DNA of 64,000 nt from JANMAT01 sp031359995 (lineage in GTDB: Bacteria > Actinomycetota > Acidimicrobiia > Acidimicrobiales > Ilumatobacteraceae): positions 12,638 through 76,637 of the forward strand of contig JANMAT010000009.1 of NCBI GenBank assembly GCA_031359995.1, written 5' to 3'. Under the pieces are notes generated by a model. That model saw only the letters and a list, made by a program, of their open reading frames with translations. It did no database searches and had not been told where the DNA came from. Made by a program: the position numbers and the translations under genes. Below are positions 36,666-45,912 of this stretch, piece after piece. Within the stretch, counting starts at the first letter, position 1; each line of letters starts with the position of its first letter.

Positions 36666-37531
36666 CGGGGCGCCCGCTCCGGCAGTTCGTACCCCCAGGC
36701 GGCGAGGGCGTCCAGGATGGCGTCGGCCGCCTCGGCCGGTGTGGCCGTCCGTGCCGCCGCCGAACGGGTCGGCCCACCGGAGCCGCCGCCCGTGCCGTCC
36801 GCGCCGGTGAGGGCCCGGACCCGGTCGAGGGCCCGGTCACCCGCCGGTGCCGGCACCACCCGTGGCGCCGGCCGGTAGGGCGCCGGTAGACCGATCCGCA
36901 CGGTGGCCGACGGCGCCGCGCCGGCACCCGTCACCACCTCGATCGTCGCCGGCCCGGCCCGCAGCACCGCCGGCAGCGACGCCCGCCGTAGCCGGACCAC
37001 GCCACCCTCCACGCTCAGCACGGCCGGCGCACCCACGACCAGTTGCTCGCGGCGGCCGCCGTCGAGTCGGCGCAGCACGGTCAGCCCGCTACCGGCGGAC
37101 ACCGGCACGGTCACATCGACCAGTCCGAGCGCCGCCTCGGCGCCGAGCATGGCGGCCAGGAACGCCGGCACCGCGCCCGACCCGGCGTCGAGGCCCTGGT
37201 CGCCGCACCACACCAGCGTGGCCCCGCCGACGACCGGCCGCAGCGCAGCGGCCACCTGCTCGGCCGACCCGGCCGTCAGGAGCGCCACCCGCACGGCCCG
37301 GGTGGCGCCGGCAGCCAGGGCATCGCGCAGCACGACCCCGGCCTCGGGTGGTCCGGCGGTCACGGCGACGACCTCGGCGCCCCACACCGCGGCGACCTGC
37401 AGGGCCAGTTCGAGGGCGGCGCCGTCGGCGGCCGACAGCCCGCTGGAGCGGACGTCGGTGGCCACCGCGCCGGTGAGCAGGTCCACCTCGGGCCGCTGGT
37501 CGGTGAACGACAGGCACACCGCGAACTGCAT
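36662..37531 (-). CDS. Mycofactocin-associated ETF beta-like subunit
   Basis: A 289-residue electron-transfer-flavoprotein-type protein. The N-terminal nucleotide fold is recognisable (SAADGAALELALQVAAVWGAEVVAVTAGPP, RDALAAGATRAVRVALL, TLVWCGDQGLDAGSGAVPAFLAAMLG). The sequence beyond about residue 215 is a Pro/Gly-rich extension not found in ordinary EtfB. Together with the ETF alpha-like protein at 39155 it would carry electrons in the mycofactocin pathway. I chose ATG at 37531. The gene is part of the tightly packed minus-strand operon from 42018 to 34528. Confidence 0.85.
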   Translation of the reverse strand: MQFAVCLSFTDQRPEVDLLTGAVATDVRSSGLSAADGAALELALQVAAVWGAEVVAVTAGPPEAGVVLRDALAAGATRAVRVALLTAGSAEQVAAALRPVVGGATLVWCGDQGLDAGSGAVPAFLAAMLGAEAALGLVDVTVPVSAGSGLTVLRRLDGGRREQLVVGAPAVLSVEGGVVRLRRASLPAVLRAGPATIEVVTGAGAAPSATVRIGLPAPYRPAPRVVPAPAGDRALDRVRALTGADGTGGGSGGPTRSAAARTATPAEAADAILDALAAWGYELPERAPR

Positions 37532-37541
37532 CACGTCGACC

Positions 37542-37844
37542 TCAGCTGTGGTGGAACACGACGCCGTGCCCACCCTCTGGATACGACCACTGGATGGCCC
37601 CCTCGACGTTGCACACGAGGTAGCAGGTACCGCACTCGAAGCACTGCTCGTAGTTGAACACGATGCCGCCGTCGGCCGTGGGGACGAACAGGTTGGCCGG
37701 GCAGGCCACGATGCAGCCCCTCGTCGAGCAGTCGGCGCACTTGCGCCCGTCGACGACGATGTGGGCGTTGGGCGACACGTCGAAACGGGCCGTGGCCATG
37801 CGGTCCTGGAAGCTGAGCTCGGGCCAGCGCTCGGTGGTGGTCAT
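37542..37844 (-). CDS. FixX-like ferredoxin
   Basis: A 100-residue ferredoxin of the type that partners ETF-quinone oxidoreductases. Cysteines occur as RKCADCSTRGCIVACPANLF and YEQCFECGTCYLVCNVEGAI, giving a 4Fe-4S set plus additional conserved cysteines as in FixX. ATG at 37844 gives the family-typical start; GTG at 37862, directly after the FixC-like stop, would add six residues. It likely transfers electrons between the ETF pair and the FixC-like flavoprotein. Confidence 0.88.
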   Translation of the reverse strand: MTTTERWPELSFQDRMATARFDVSPNAHIVVDGRKCADCSTRGCIVACPANLFVPTADGGIVFNYEQCFECGTCYLVCNVEGAIQWSYPEGGHGVVFHHS

Positions 37845-37862
37845 GGTGTGCTCATCCTCCAC

Positions 37863-39158
37863 TCATCCGAACGTCCGCAGCGACGTCCAGCCGTCCTTCA
37901 CGAGGTGCCGCACCTTCAACCCGGCCCGCTTCGACTCCTGCAGGACGATGCGGCGCAGGCCGGGCTTGGGTCGCGGATCGTCGACCTGGAACACGCGCTC
38001 GACGATCGACGCCACCAGCTGCGGGTAGTGCTCCTGCACGCGCTCCGACAGCACCAGGTGTGGGGCCAGGCGGAGCTTGCGGTGGTTGGTCAGCACGAAC
38101 CCGAGCTCGTAGCGGTAGCGCTCGTCGAGACCGTCGTTGGTGACGGCGTCGGTGAGCACCGCCGACGCGGTGCGGGCGGCGGCCAAACCGGCTCCCATCG
38201 CCATGTTCACGCCTTCGAGCCAGATGCCGGCGGCCAGGCAGAACGACGCGGCGTCGCCGGCGACGAGCAGCCCGGTGGTCGACAGGCGGGGCATGGCGTC
38301 CCAGCCGCCCTCGGGGATCACATGAGCCGAGTACTCCTTGAGCTCGCCGCCCTCGACGAAGGGGGCGATGGCCGGGTGGGCCTTCAACCCGGCGATGATC
38401 TCCTCGGGTCGCTTCGACTGGGCGGCCAGCGCCGGCAGCTTGAGCACCACGCCCACGGCCACCGTCTCCAGGTTCGTGTACAGGAAGCCGCCGCCGGGCA
38501 CACCGGCGGTGCCGCCCAGGATCTCGAAATCGGCCCCGTGGTTGCCGCGCACCCCGAAGCGGTCGTCGATGACCTCCTTGGGCAGCGCGATGGTCTCCTT
38601 CACGCCGAGCGTGAAGTTTTCCGCGTCGAGCTTCGGATAGAGCCCTGCCTCTTTGGCCAGGAAGCTGTTCACGCCGTCGCAGGCGATGACGAGGCGGGCG
38701 CTGATGTCGCCTTCGGGCCGGTCGGTGCGCACGCCGCACACGTGGCCCTTGCCGTCGCGCAGCAGGCCCGTGACCGTGGTGCTGGTGACCAGGGTGGCGC
38801 CGGCGGCCACCGCCTTGTCGGCCAGCCACCGGTCGAAGTCTGGACGGTACGCGGTGGCCCCGTTGTAGGGCGCCCTCGTCCACGTGTCGGTGCGGAAGTC
38901 GACCGTGAGGGCCTGGGTCGGCGTGAGGGCCATGGTGGCGCGCCGCGTGACCCACCGCTGGATCGGCACGTCCTCCCACCAGTTGGGGATCACGTCGTCG
39001 AGGACCCGCGGGTACACGACCCCGCCGTACATGTTCTTCGATCCGGGGAACGGCCCGCGCTCGACCAGCAGCACGTGGTGGCCGCGCTTGGCCAGCTCGA
39101 GCGCGGCGCACGACCCGGCCGGCCCGGCCCCGACCACCACGACGTCCACGTCGGTCAC
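37863..39158 (-). CDS. FixC-like ETF-quinone oxidoreductase
   Basis: A 431-residue FAD protein of the FixC/geranylgeranyl-reductase group. The FAD motif is VVVVGAGPAGSCAALELAKRG, followed by GPFPGSKNMYGGVVYPRVLD, and the second FAD segment STTGLLVAGDAASFCLAAGIWLEGVNMAMGAG. Hydrophobic stretches near the quinone site are consistent with peripheral membrane attachment. With FixX and the ETF pair it should form a route from mycofactocin-linked flavoproteins to the quinone pool. GTG at 39158 overlaps the ETF-alpha stop by four bases. Confidence 0.88.
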   Translation of the reverse strand: MTDVDVVVVGAGPAGSCAALELAKRGHHVLLVERGPFPGSKNMYGGVVYPRVLDDVIPNWWEDVPIQRWVTRRATMALTPTQALTVDFRTDTWTRAPYNGATAYRPDFDRWLADKAVAAGATLVTSTTVTGLLRDGKGHVCGVRTDRPEGDISARLVIACDGVNSFLAKEAGLYPKLDAENFTLGVKETIALPKEVIDDRFGVRGNHGADFEILGGTAGVPGGGFLYTNLETVAVGVVLKLPALAAQSKRPEEIIAGLKAHPAIAPFVEGGELKEYSAHVIPEGGWDAMPRLSTTGLLVAGDAASFCLAAGIWLEGVNMAMGAGLAAARTASAVLTDAVTNDGLDERYRYELGFVLTNHRKLRLAPHLVLSERVQEHYPQLVASIVERVFQVDDPRPKPGLRRIVLQESKRAGLKVRHLVKDGWTSLRTFG

Positions 39159-40051
39159 GGCGTCACCCCCAGGCGGTCGGCCAGCGCCGCGACGGTGGCG
39201 TTGGCGTCGGCCACGAGGGCGATGTCGGCCAGCTGCATCATCGGGCAGTGCGGGTCGGTGTTCACGCTGATCACGTGGTCGGGGTCGCCCAGGCCGCTGG
39301 TGTGCTGCACCGCGCCGCTGACCCCGAAGGCCAGGTACAGGTGCGGTCGCACGACCACGCCGGTGGTGCCGATCTGGCGCTCGTGGGCGATCCATCCGCG
39401 ATCGGTGATGACGCGGGTGCCGCCCATGGCCGCCCCCATCGCCGCGGCCACGTCCTGCAGGAGCGTGAACCGCTCAGCCGCGTCCAGGCCGGCGCCGCCG
39501 CCGACGATGCGGCCCGCTTCGCTCAGGTCCATCGAGGTCACGTCGGGCGGGAGCACGGCACGGACCCGGGGGCTGGGGGCCGCGTCGGCCGCCAGGCCGA
39601 TCTCGGTGATCGTCGGAGCCCCGCGCTCGCCCCGCGTCGTGCCGCTCGACGGCTGCAGGGTGACCACGAACGGGCCGTTCACGTGCACGTCTTCCACGAC
39701 GCGGCCGCCCCAGCGGGTGCAGGAGGCGCCGTCGGCGGTGACCGTGAGGGCGCCGGGCAGCAGCGGCCGTCCGAGGGCATGGGCCAGCGCAGGCGCCAGG
39801 TCGCGCCCGTCGGGCGAGGTCGGCAGCACGACCACGTGGTGCCCGGCGACGGCGGCCGCCAGCGTGGTGACGAGGCGGGCGAACGGTCCGGCCGCCTCGG
39901 CCAGCACGACGGTCGATGCGTGGCCGTCGAGGCCGCCGACGGCGTCGGTGACGGCGGTGCCCACCAGCAGTGCGTGCCCGTCGGCGGCGCGCACCGCGTC
40001 GACGGCGCCGTTCGGTAGCTGCCCGTCCCGCACGGGCACGACGGCGATCAC
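39155..40051 (-). CDS. Mycofactocin-associated ETF alpha-like subunit
   Basis: A 298-residue ETF alpha-type subunit. The C-terminal FAD domain is well conserved: AGRIVGGGAGLDAAERFTLL, ITDRGWIAHERQIGTTGVVV, LYLAFGVSGAVQHTSGLGDP, and ISVNTDPHCPMMQLADIALV. The N-terminal nucleotide-fold half is more divergent. GTG at 40051 overlaps the upstream OYE gene by four bases. It pairs with the beta-like subunit, from which it is separated by the two Fix-like genes, an alpha-C-X-beta order. Confidence 0.9.
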   Translation of the reverse strand: MIAVVPVRDGQLPNGAVDAVRAADGHALLVGTAVTDAVGGLDGHASTVVLAEAAGPFARLVTTLAAAVAGHHVVVLPTSPDGRDLAPALAHALGRPLLPGALTVTADGASCTRWGGRVVEDVHVNGPFVVTLQPSSGTTRGERGAPTITEIGLAADAAPSPRVRAVLPPDVTSMDLSEAGRIVGGGAGLDAAERFTLLQDVAAAMGAAMGGTRVITDRGWIAHERQIGTTGVVVRPHLYLAFGVSGAVQHTSGLGDPDHVISVNTDPHCPMMQLADIALVADANATVAALADRLGVTP

Positions 40052-42018
40052 CGCGCCGCTCCGACGCGTTCGCCGTCGACGACGGCGGCGTGGGCCCGGC
40101 GCGGCGCGACGCAGTCGCCCACGCGCTCGGCGGCCACGCCGGCGGCCCGCAGGTCGAAGTAGAGCTGTTCGGTCGGCTGGGCAGGGACGGCCAGCACGAC
40201 CCAGTCGACCTCCCGCGCCTCCATCCGGCCGGTGGGGTGGTGCAGCAGGGTGATCGAGTGGCCGTCGACGCCCATGGGCACGAGATCGGTCGACTGCACG
40301 ATGCCCTTGGCGCCGGCCCGCATCCACCAGTGCTCCATGTCGAGGGTGATCCCGAGGTCCTGGCCCACGACCATGCCGGGCGTGACGATCTCGACGCTCG
40401 CGCCGCGGTCCGCGAGCAGTTCGGCGACGCTGGTCGCGTGGTGGAAGCCGATCTCGTCGACCACGAGGACGCGCCCGCTCGGGTGCGCCGATCCGTCGAG
40501 CACGGCGCGGCAGTCGACGATCCAGTCGGCGTCGCCCGGCGCCCACCACGGCCGGGCCGCCTCGGCGCCGGTTGCGACGATCACATAGTCGGGCCGGCGG
40601 GACTGCACATCGGACACCGTCGCGGTGACGCCGTACTCGATCTGCACGCCCAGGCGGCGGCTCTCGATGAGCTGGTTGCGCACGAGGTCGCCGAGCTCGG
40701 CCCGGTTCGGCACCGACGCGGCCAGGCGCACCTGCCCGCCGGCCACCGAGTCGCGCTCGACCACGGTGACCCGGTGGCCACCGCGCGCCGCGGCGATGGC
40801 CGCCTGCAGGCCGGCGGGGCCGGCGCCCACCACCAGCACCGAGCGGGGCCGCGCCGACAACGTCACATGGCCGTCGGTCGACCACTGGTGCTCGCGGCCG
40901 GTGCGGGGGTTCTCGATGCAGCCGAGCCACCGGTTGAGGCCCATGCGGCCGACGCACTCCTGGTTGCACGAAAGGCACAGCCGGATGTCGTCGGTGTGGC
41001 CGGCGCGGGCCTTGGCCGCGAAGTCGGGGTCGGCGATCTGGCCCCGCACCACGCCCACCAGGTCGCACACGCCCTCGCTCAGGGCCCGTTCGGCCTGCAG
41101 CGGGTCCTTGAAGCGGCCGACGCCCACGACGGGCAGGTCGACGGCGGCGCGGATGGCTGACGGGATGAACGAGGCGTACCCGGGCGGGATGTGCATCGAC
41201 GCCTCGATCATGTAGAGGCTGGCGGTGGCCACGCCGATCGAGGTGTTGATGTAGTCGACGTGGCCGGTGGCCTCGACCAGGCGGGCGACCTCGACCGCTT
41301 CGTCGATGGTGGTGCCGCCCTCGATGAGCTCGTCGCCGCAGAGCCGGACGCCGAGGGCGAGGCGGCTGCCGATGACGCGCCGGACGGCGGCCACGATCTC
41401 GACGAGCAGCCGGGCCCGGTTGGCCAGCGTGCCGCCGTACGCGTCGGTGCGGCGGTTGGTGGCGGGCGACAGGAACCCGCGCACGATCGACGAATGCGAG
41501 CACTGCAGCTCGATGCCGTCGAACCCGCCTTCGGCACAGTGCTCGGCCACCACGGCGTAGCCGGCCACGATCTCGGCGATCTCGGCGTGGTCGACCGCCT
41601 TGGGGACCTCGCGGAACAACGGGTCGGCGACGGGGGAGGGGGCCCAGACCGGCCGACGCGAGTACATCGACGAGGCCTGCCCACCGTTGTGGTTGATCTG
41701 GGCGAAGATCGGGACCCGGTGGCGGTGGACCGCCTCGGTGATGTGCTTGTAGCCCGGTATGACATCGCGATGGAAGCCGTGGATGAGTTTCTCGTACGGC
41801 CAGTCCGTAGCGTGGGTGGAGTGCTCCTCGGTGATGATCAGCCCCGCGCCGCCGGCAGCCCTGGCCGCGTAGTAGGCGGCGTGCTGCTCGGTGGGTCGGC
41901 CGTCGTGGGCGTAGTTCGTCAGGTGGGCCGAGAAGACGACGCGATTGCGCACGGTCACCGGGCCGATCGGCAGCGGCGACCAGAGCAGAGGGCGTCGCAG
42001 CCCCGACGACGTGACCAT
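40048..42018 (-). CDS. Mycofactocin-system FadH/OYE-family oxidoreductase 1
   Basis: A 656-residue old-yellow-enzyme/2,4-dienoyl-CoA-reductase-type flavoprotein. Residues about 1-350 form the FMN barrel (LLWSPLPIGPVTVRNRVVFS, GLIITEEHSTHATDW, INHNGGQASSMYSR). A 4Fe-4S motif CLSCNQECVGRM...C follows near 345-362; then an FAD motif VLVVGAGPAGLQAAIAAARGG and a second nucleotide-binding region. It is the first gene of the long operon; ATG at 42018. Two such proteins are known to accompany mycofactocin genes; their physiological substrate is not established. Confidence 0.9.
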   Translation of the reverse strand: MVTSSGLRRPLLWSPLPIGPVTVRNRVVFSAHLTNYAHDGRPTEQHAAYYAARAAGGAGLIITEEHSTHATDWPYEKLIHGFHRDVIPGYKHITEAVHRHRVPIFAQINHNGGQASSMYSRRPVWAPSPVADPLFREVPKAVDHAEIAEIVAGYAVVAEHCAEGGFDGIELQCSHSSIVRGFLSPATNRRTDAYGGTLANRARLLVEIVAAVRRVIGSRLALGVRLCGDELIEGGTTIDEAVEVARLVEATGHVDYINTSIGVATASLYMIEASMHIPPGYASFIPSAIRAAVDLPVVGVGRFKDPLQAERALSEGVCDLVGVVRGQIADPDFAAKARAGHTDDIRLCLSCNQECVGRMGLNRWLGCIENPRTGREHQWSTDGHVTLSARPRSVLVVGAGPAGLQAAIAAARGGHRVTVVERDSVAGGQVRLAASVPNRAELGDLVRNQLIESRRLGVQIEYGVTATVSDVQSRRPDYVIVATGAEAARPWWAPGDADWIVDCRAVLDGSAHPSGRVLVVDEIGFHHATSVAELLADRGASVEIVTPGMVVGQDLGITLDMEHWWMRAGAKGIVQSTDLVPMGVDGHSITLLHHPTGRMEAREVDWVVLAVPAQPTEQLYFDLRAAGVAAERVGDCVAPRRAHAAVVDGERVGAAR

Positions 42019-42109
42019 GAGCGCAACGCTAGAGGCTGTGGTGCTCCGAGCAGAAGTGCGGCGAGCCTTGAGCCGGGTGATCACCCGCCGATCTGAGACG
42101 GACCACCGC

Positions 42110-43693
42110 ATGTCGAACCTCCCGCCACCCCCTCCTCGCGCGCTGCCCCCTCCGTCGGGTCCGCCAGCGGCCGCGTGGCCGGCCCCGCACCCGATCCATC
42201 GCGCCCCGGAGGCGATCGGTCGCCCGGGCCGGGTCCCGGACGCTGCGCTCGGAGGGCGGCCGACGGCGCCGACCCGGCGCCGCACGCTGGCGTTGGTGGC
42301 GCTCGTGGTCGTGCTGCTGGCCGGTGGTCTGGCCTCCGCGTACAACCGTCGGCAGGGGCCGGGCTGGGCGGCGCGTTGGGACCCGCGGGTCGAACCGCTG
42401 GCCCGCTTCGTGGAGCAACACCGGGGCCTGACCTTCACCCATCCGGTGAGGGTCGAGTTCGTGCCCGAGCAGCAGTTCCTCGACGAGATGCGGCGGACGG
42501 ACACCCCGGCCACGCCGCAGCCGGCGGGTGATGCGACCAAGGACGATCCCGAGCTGCCGCTCTGGCAGGCGACCGGTCTCGTGTCCGCGTCGTTCACCCA
42601 GCAGCAGTCGTCCTCGGACGCGGCCAGCGGCGTCCTGGGCGCGTACGACCCGGCCACCCACGCCATCCGGGTGCGGGGCGACCAGCTCACCGCGTCGGTG
42701 AAGGTCACGCTCGTGCACGAGCTGACCCACGCGGTGCAGGACCAGCACTTCGCGCTGGGCACGTTGCAGATGCGTCCCGAAACGAACTCGGCCGACTCGG
42801 CCATGCTCGGGCTGATCGAGGGCGATGCGGTGTCCGTCGAGAACGAGTACGTCGCGCAGCTGTCCGATGCCGACCGTGCCGCCCTCGACGACCGGGAGGG
42901 CACGGTGGCCGACGCGCCCGAGCTCGACCGGGTGCCGGGGGCGCTGCTGGCCAGCATCCAGATGCCCTACGCGCTGGGGCCGTCGTTCGTGGACACGGTC
43001 GACAACCTCGGCGGTCGGGGGGCGCGCGATCGGCTGTTCGCTGAACCGCCCGAGGCCGACGTGGAGCTGATGTTCCCCGATCTCTACCTGCGCGGCTTCA
43101 CGCCGGTCGAGGTGGAACCGCCCACGCTCGTGGCGGGGGAGACCGCACTCGACAACGGTGGCTTCAGCGACGACGTGGGCGCCTTCTCGTGGGCGTTGAT
43201 CCTGGCGTCGCGCCTCGACGTGCACCGTGTCGCCGAGGTCGTAGAGCACTGGGGCGGCGACCGGTACGCGGTGTTCCGCAGGGGTCTTTCGGTGTGTGCC
43301 CGGCTCGTGGTGGCCGGGGCCGACGGCGCCGGCACCACGGGGTTCTTCGGCGCTCTGACCGAGTGGGCGGCGGCGGGCCCGGCCGGCGCCGCGACCGTGC
43401 TGCGCACGGGCTCCTCGGTGACGATGACCGCGTGTGACGACGGCCTGCCGGCGCCGGCCCCGAGCGAGCGCTTCGACGCAGTGCTCGGTCTGCTGGCCGT
43501 GCGCAGCGACGTGGTGGCGCCCGGCCCCGATCCGCAGGACAGCTCCACGGACCTGGCGGCGCGCGCGTGTCTCGGTGACGCTGTCGTCAAGGAGCTGACG
43601 AACGACGAGCTGCAGGACCTCGGTGCCCTGAGCGACGGCCGCGTCGGCGAGGTGCGCGCCGCGGCGGCGGCAACCTGCGGCGTGAGCTTCTAG
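42110..43693 (+). CDS. Membrane-anchored HExxH metallopeptidase-like protein
   Basis: A 527-residue protein on the opposite strand between the two OYE genes. The first 60 residues are Pro/Ala-rich and cytoplasmic, followed by one membrane segment (LALVALVVVLLAGGLASAY, about 62-80) and a large extracytoplasmic domain. VTLVHELTHAVQDQHF contains the zinc motif HELTH at His203, Glu204, His207, and a Glu about 45 residues later (LIEGDAVSVENEY) could be the third ligand, as in gluzincins. I do not recognise a named family. ATG at 42110 is 91 bases from the divergent OYE1 start. Substrate and link to mycofactocin are unknown. Confidence 0.75.
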   Translation: MSNLPPPPPRALPPPSGPPAAAWPAPHPIHRAPEAIGRPGRVPDAALGGRPTAPTRRRTLALVALVVVLLAGGLASAYNRRQGPGWAARWDPRVEPLARFVEQHRGLTFTHPVRVEFVPEQQFLDEMRRTDTPATPQPAGDATKDDPELPLWQATGLVSASFTQQQSSSDAASGVLGAYDPATHAIRVRGDQLTASVKVTLVHELTHAVQDQHFALGTLQMRPETNSADSAMLGLIEGDAVSVENEYVAQLSDADRAALDDREGTVADAPELDRVPGALLASIQMPYALGPSFVDTVDNLGGRGARDRLFAEPPEADVELMFPDLYLRGFTPVEVEPPTLVAGETALDNGGFSDDVGAFSWALILASRLDVHRVAEVVEHWGGDRYAVFRRGLSVCARLVVAGADGAGTTGFFGALTEWAAAGPAGAATVLRTGSSVTMTACDDGLPAPAPSERFDAVLGLLAVRSDVVAPGPDPQDSSTDLAARACLGDAVVKELTNDELQDLGALSDGRVGEVRAAAAATCGVSF

Positions 43694-45579
43694 ACGCGGG
43701 CGATGGCCGCCGCGGCGCGCCGTCCTTCGAGCACCGCCTCGAGCAGGGTGCGGGGAGCGACGCAGTCGCCGGCGCGCAGCTGGGCGCCGGGCCGGTGATC
43801 GTCGGGGAGGCGGAAGCCGCAGTCGACCAGCGCGACGGCGTCGATCGTGCGCCGCTCGCCCGAGAAGCGGTCCTCGAGCTCGACCGTTCCCGCAGTCACC
43901 CGGCGCAGGATGGCCCGTCGTTCGATGCGCACGCCGAGCTGCTGCAGTCGTACGTTGGCCGGCGCAAGATCCCCGGAGCGGGACAGCTCGTTGCCGGCGA
44001 TGTTGTCGGGCGTGATGAGCACGGCGCGGGCGCCGAGGTGCTCGGCCAGAGCCACGGCGATGGGGCCACCGATGGGGTCGAAGAGGGCGATCGGCCCGTG
44101 GGCGGGTAGGCGGTCGGGGTCGTTCCACACGGTGACGACATCGGTGACGATCGCGTCGTGGTCGGCCTCGTAGGTGCGCTCGCCGGGGCGGCCGCCGGTG
44201 CACTGGATGACCACGTCGTACGAGGTCGGCGGCGTGGTGCGCTGCACGGTGATGCCGGCCCGTGCGAGCTCGGCGAGCTGCCAGGCGACGAGGGGGGCGC
44301 CGGGGCCGGCGATGCGGGCCAGCCCGCCGGGGGTGTCGGCGGTGTCGACGAGGTCGACCTGATGACCGCGTATCTGGGCGACGCGGGCCGCTTCCAGGCC
44401 GGCGGGGCCGGCGCCGACGACGAGGACGCGGCGGGCCACGATGTCGACCGCATGCCAGTCGGGGTCCTCGGTCTCGTAGCCGGCGGTCGGTTCGACGACG
44501 CACGTGACGCGGGGGTTGCGGGCGTCGCGGACCATGCAGGTCTGGTTGCAGCGCAGGCAGGGCCGCACCGTGTGGGTCGCCTGGCGGCGCACCTTGGTGA
44601 CCAGGTCGGGGTCGGCGATCTGGGCGCGGGTCATCTCGACGAGCTGGCAGGTTCCGTCGGCGAGGGAGGTGTCGGCGTCGGCGACGGCGACCACGGAGCC
44701 CTGGAGGACGACGGGGACGTCGACCGCGGCGGCCATGCGGCCGCAGAGCTCACGGTTGAAGGTGGGCGCCACGTGGAGGTCGGGCCGGGTCTGCTCGATC
44801 GAGAAGATGGAGCCCCGGACGACGACGAGGTAGTCGACGAGCGGGGCCAGCGCGGCGGCGATCTCGACGGCGTGGTCGGGTGTGATGCCGGCCCAGGGGG
44901 CGAGCTCGTCGCACGAGAGGCGCAGACCGACGAGGGAGCCGGGCGCGACGCTGGCCCGGACGGCGGCGATGACGGCGCGGGCGAAGGTGGTGCGGTCCTG
45001 GCCCCAACGGTCGCCACGGTGGTTGGTGAGCCCCGAGAGGAACTGGCGCACGAGGCTGTGCTGGCCGGCGTTGACCTCGACCCCGTCACAGCCGGCGGCG
45101 GTGGCGATGGCGGCGGCGTCGCCGAAGCCGGCGATGACGGCGGCGATGTCGTCGTCTTCCATCCACTTGGGGACCTCGCGGGAGGCGACCTCGGGGACGC
45201 GGCTCGGGGCCCAGAGCTCTCGCTGGCTGTAGGCCGAGCTGCCCTGGCCGCCGGTGTGGCCGAGGGCGGCGATGCACAGCGCGCCGTCGGCGTGGACGGC
45301 GGTGGTGATGGCCGCCCATCCGGGTCCGGCGGTGGCGGCGAGGGGCGAGCGCTCGTACGGCCAGTCGGACGGGTGGACCGCGGCCTCTTCGGTGACGATG
45401 AGGCCGGCGCCGCCCCGGGCCCGGCGGGCGTAGTAGGCGACGTGGCGGGCGGAGAAGTGGCGGTCGTCACCGAGGTTGGTCGGGTGGGGCCCGAAGAGGG
45501 CACGGCTCGGCGCCCGGTGGGCGCCGAGGTCGATCGGATCGACGAGGGAGGGAGGAACGCCAGTCACAGCGGGCGTCAT
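43690..45579 (-). CDS. Mycofactocin-system FadH/OYE-family oxidoreductase 2
   Basis: A 629-residue paralogue of the protein at 40048, with the same architecture: FMN barrel (ALFGPHPTNLGDDRHFSARH, GLIVTEEAAVHPSDW, LGHTGGQGSSAYSQ), 4Fe-4S cysteines CLRCNQTCMVRDARNPRVTC, and FAD motif VLVVGAGPAGLEAARVAQ. The second NAD-binding domain is shorter than in OYE1. Its stop overlaps that of the convergent metallopeptidase gene by four bases. I chose ATG at 45579; a start at 45642 would add 21 residues without family resemblance. Confidence 0.9.
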   Translation of the reverse strand: MTPAVTGVPPSLVDPIDLGAHRAPSRALFGPHPTNLGDDRHFSARHVAYYARRARGGAGLIVTEEAAVHPSDWPYERSPLAATAGPGWAAITTAVHADGALCIAALGHTGGQGSSAYSQRELWAPSRVPEVASREVPKWMEDDDIAAVIAGFGDAAAIATAAGCDGVEVNAGQHSLVRQFLSGLTNHRGDRWGQDRTTFARAVIAAVRASVAPGSLVGLRLSCDELAPWAGITPDHAVEIAAALAPLVDYLVVVRGSIFSIEQTRPDLHVAPTFNRELCGRMAAAVDVPVVLQGSVVAVADADTSLADGTCQLVEMTRAQIADPDLVTKVRRQATHTVRPCLRCNQTCMVRDARNPRVTCVVEPTAGYETEDPDWHAVDIVARRVLVVGAGPAGLEAARVAQIRGHQVDLVDTADTPGGLARIAGPGAPLVAWQLAELARAGITVQRTTPPTSYDVVIQCTGGRPGERTYEADHDAIVTDVVTVWNDPDRLPAHGPIALFDPIGGPIAVALAEHLGARAVLITPDNIAGNELSRSGDLAPANVRLQQLGVRIERRAILRRVTAGTVELEDRFSGERRTIDAVALVDCGFRLPDDHRPGAQLRAGDCVAPRTLLEAVLEGRRAAAAIARV

Positions 45580-45912
45580 CGTTGTCCCCCTTTGCCCCGC
45601 CTGTCGACCCAATGCGCTTCGGCTCGTTCCATCCCTGCCCATCTTGCCCGTCCTTGCTTACTTTCGTTTATTCCGCCGACCTCGCCCACCTCGCCCATCC
45701 CGCTCGTCACTCTGGCGGTCCACCCAACCCACCCGGATTGGGCGCGCTGGTCCCGGCGAATCGCCGAAGATTCGCCGGGACCAGCCTCGAAATCTCTGTC
45801 ACAGCCCTTGGACAGGATGCACATCGGGCGGTCGGCCGGCGCCCCCACACCCCCCCCGGGCCCTCCTCACGCCCGGCCACGGACGCCGGGCGCCACCCCT
45901 AGGAGGCCCGTG
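45580..45912. other. 333-base intergenic region with short repeats
   Basis: Divergent region between OYE2 and the gene at 45913. It holds a lower-G+C stretch at 45620-45720, a small tandem motif (CTCGCCCACCTCGCCCATC), copy 2 of the dispersed palindrome at 45747, and a strong ribosome site AGGAGG at 45901. No coding region is evident; a frame spanning most of it on the minus strand is probably not translated. Confidence 0.5.
45747..45784. repeat. Dispersed palindrome, copy 2
   Basis: A 38-base inverted repeat with perfect 16-base arms CTGGTCCCGGCGAATC / GATTCGCCGGGACCAG around GCCGAA. It lies between divergently transcribed genes, 168 bases upstream of OYE2. Five to seven bases of left flank (GCG) are shared with the copy at 63760. 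Confidence 0.9.

Noticed and set aside
45576..45848. A 90-codon minus-strand frame upstream of OYE2
   Set aside because: It spans the palindrome and a short tandem motif, has no ribosome site and no family resemblance.
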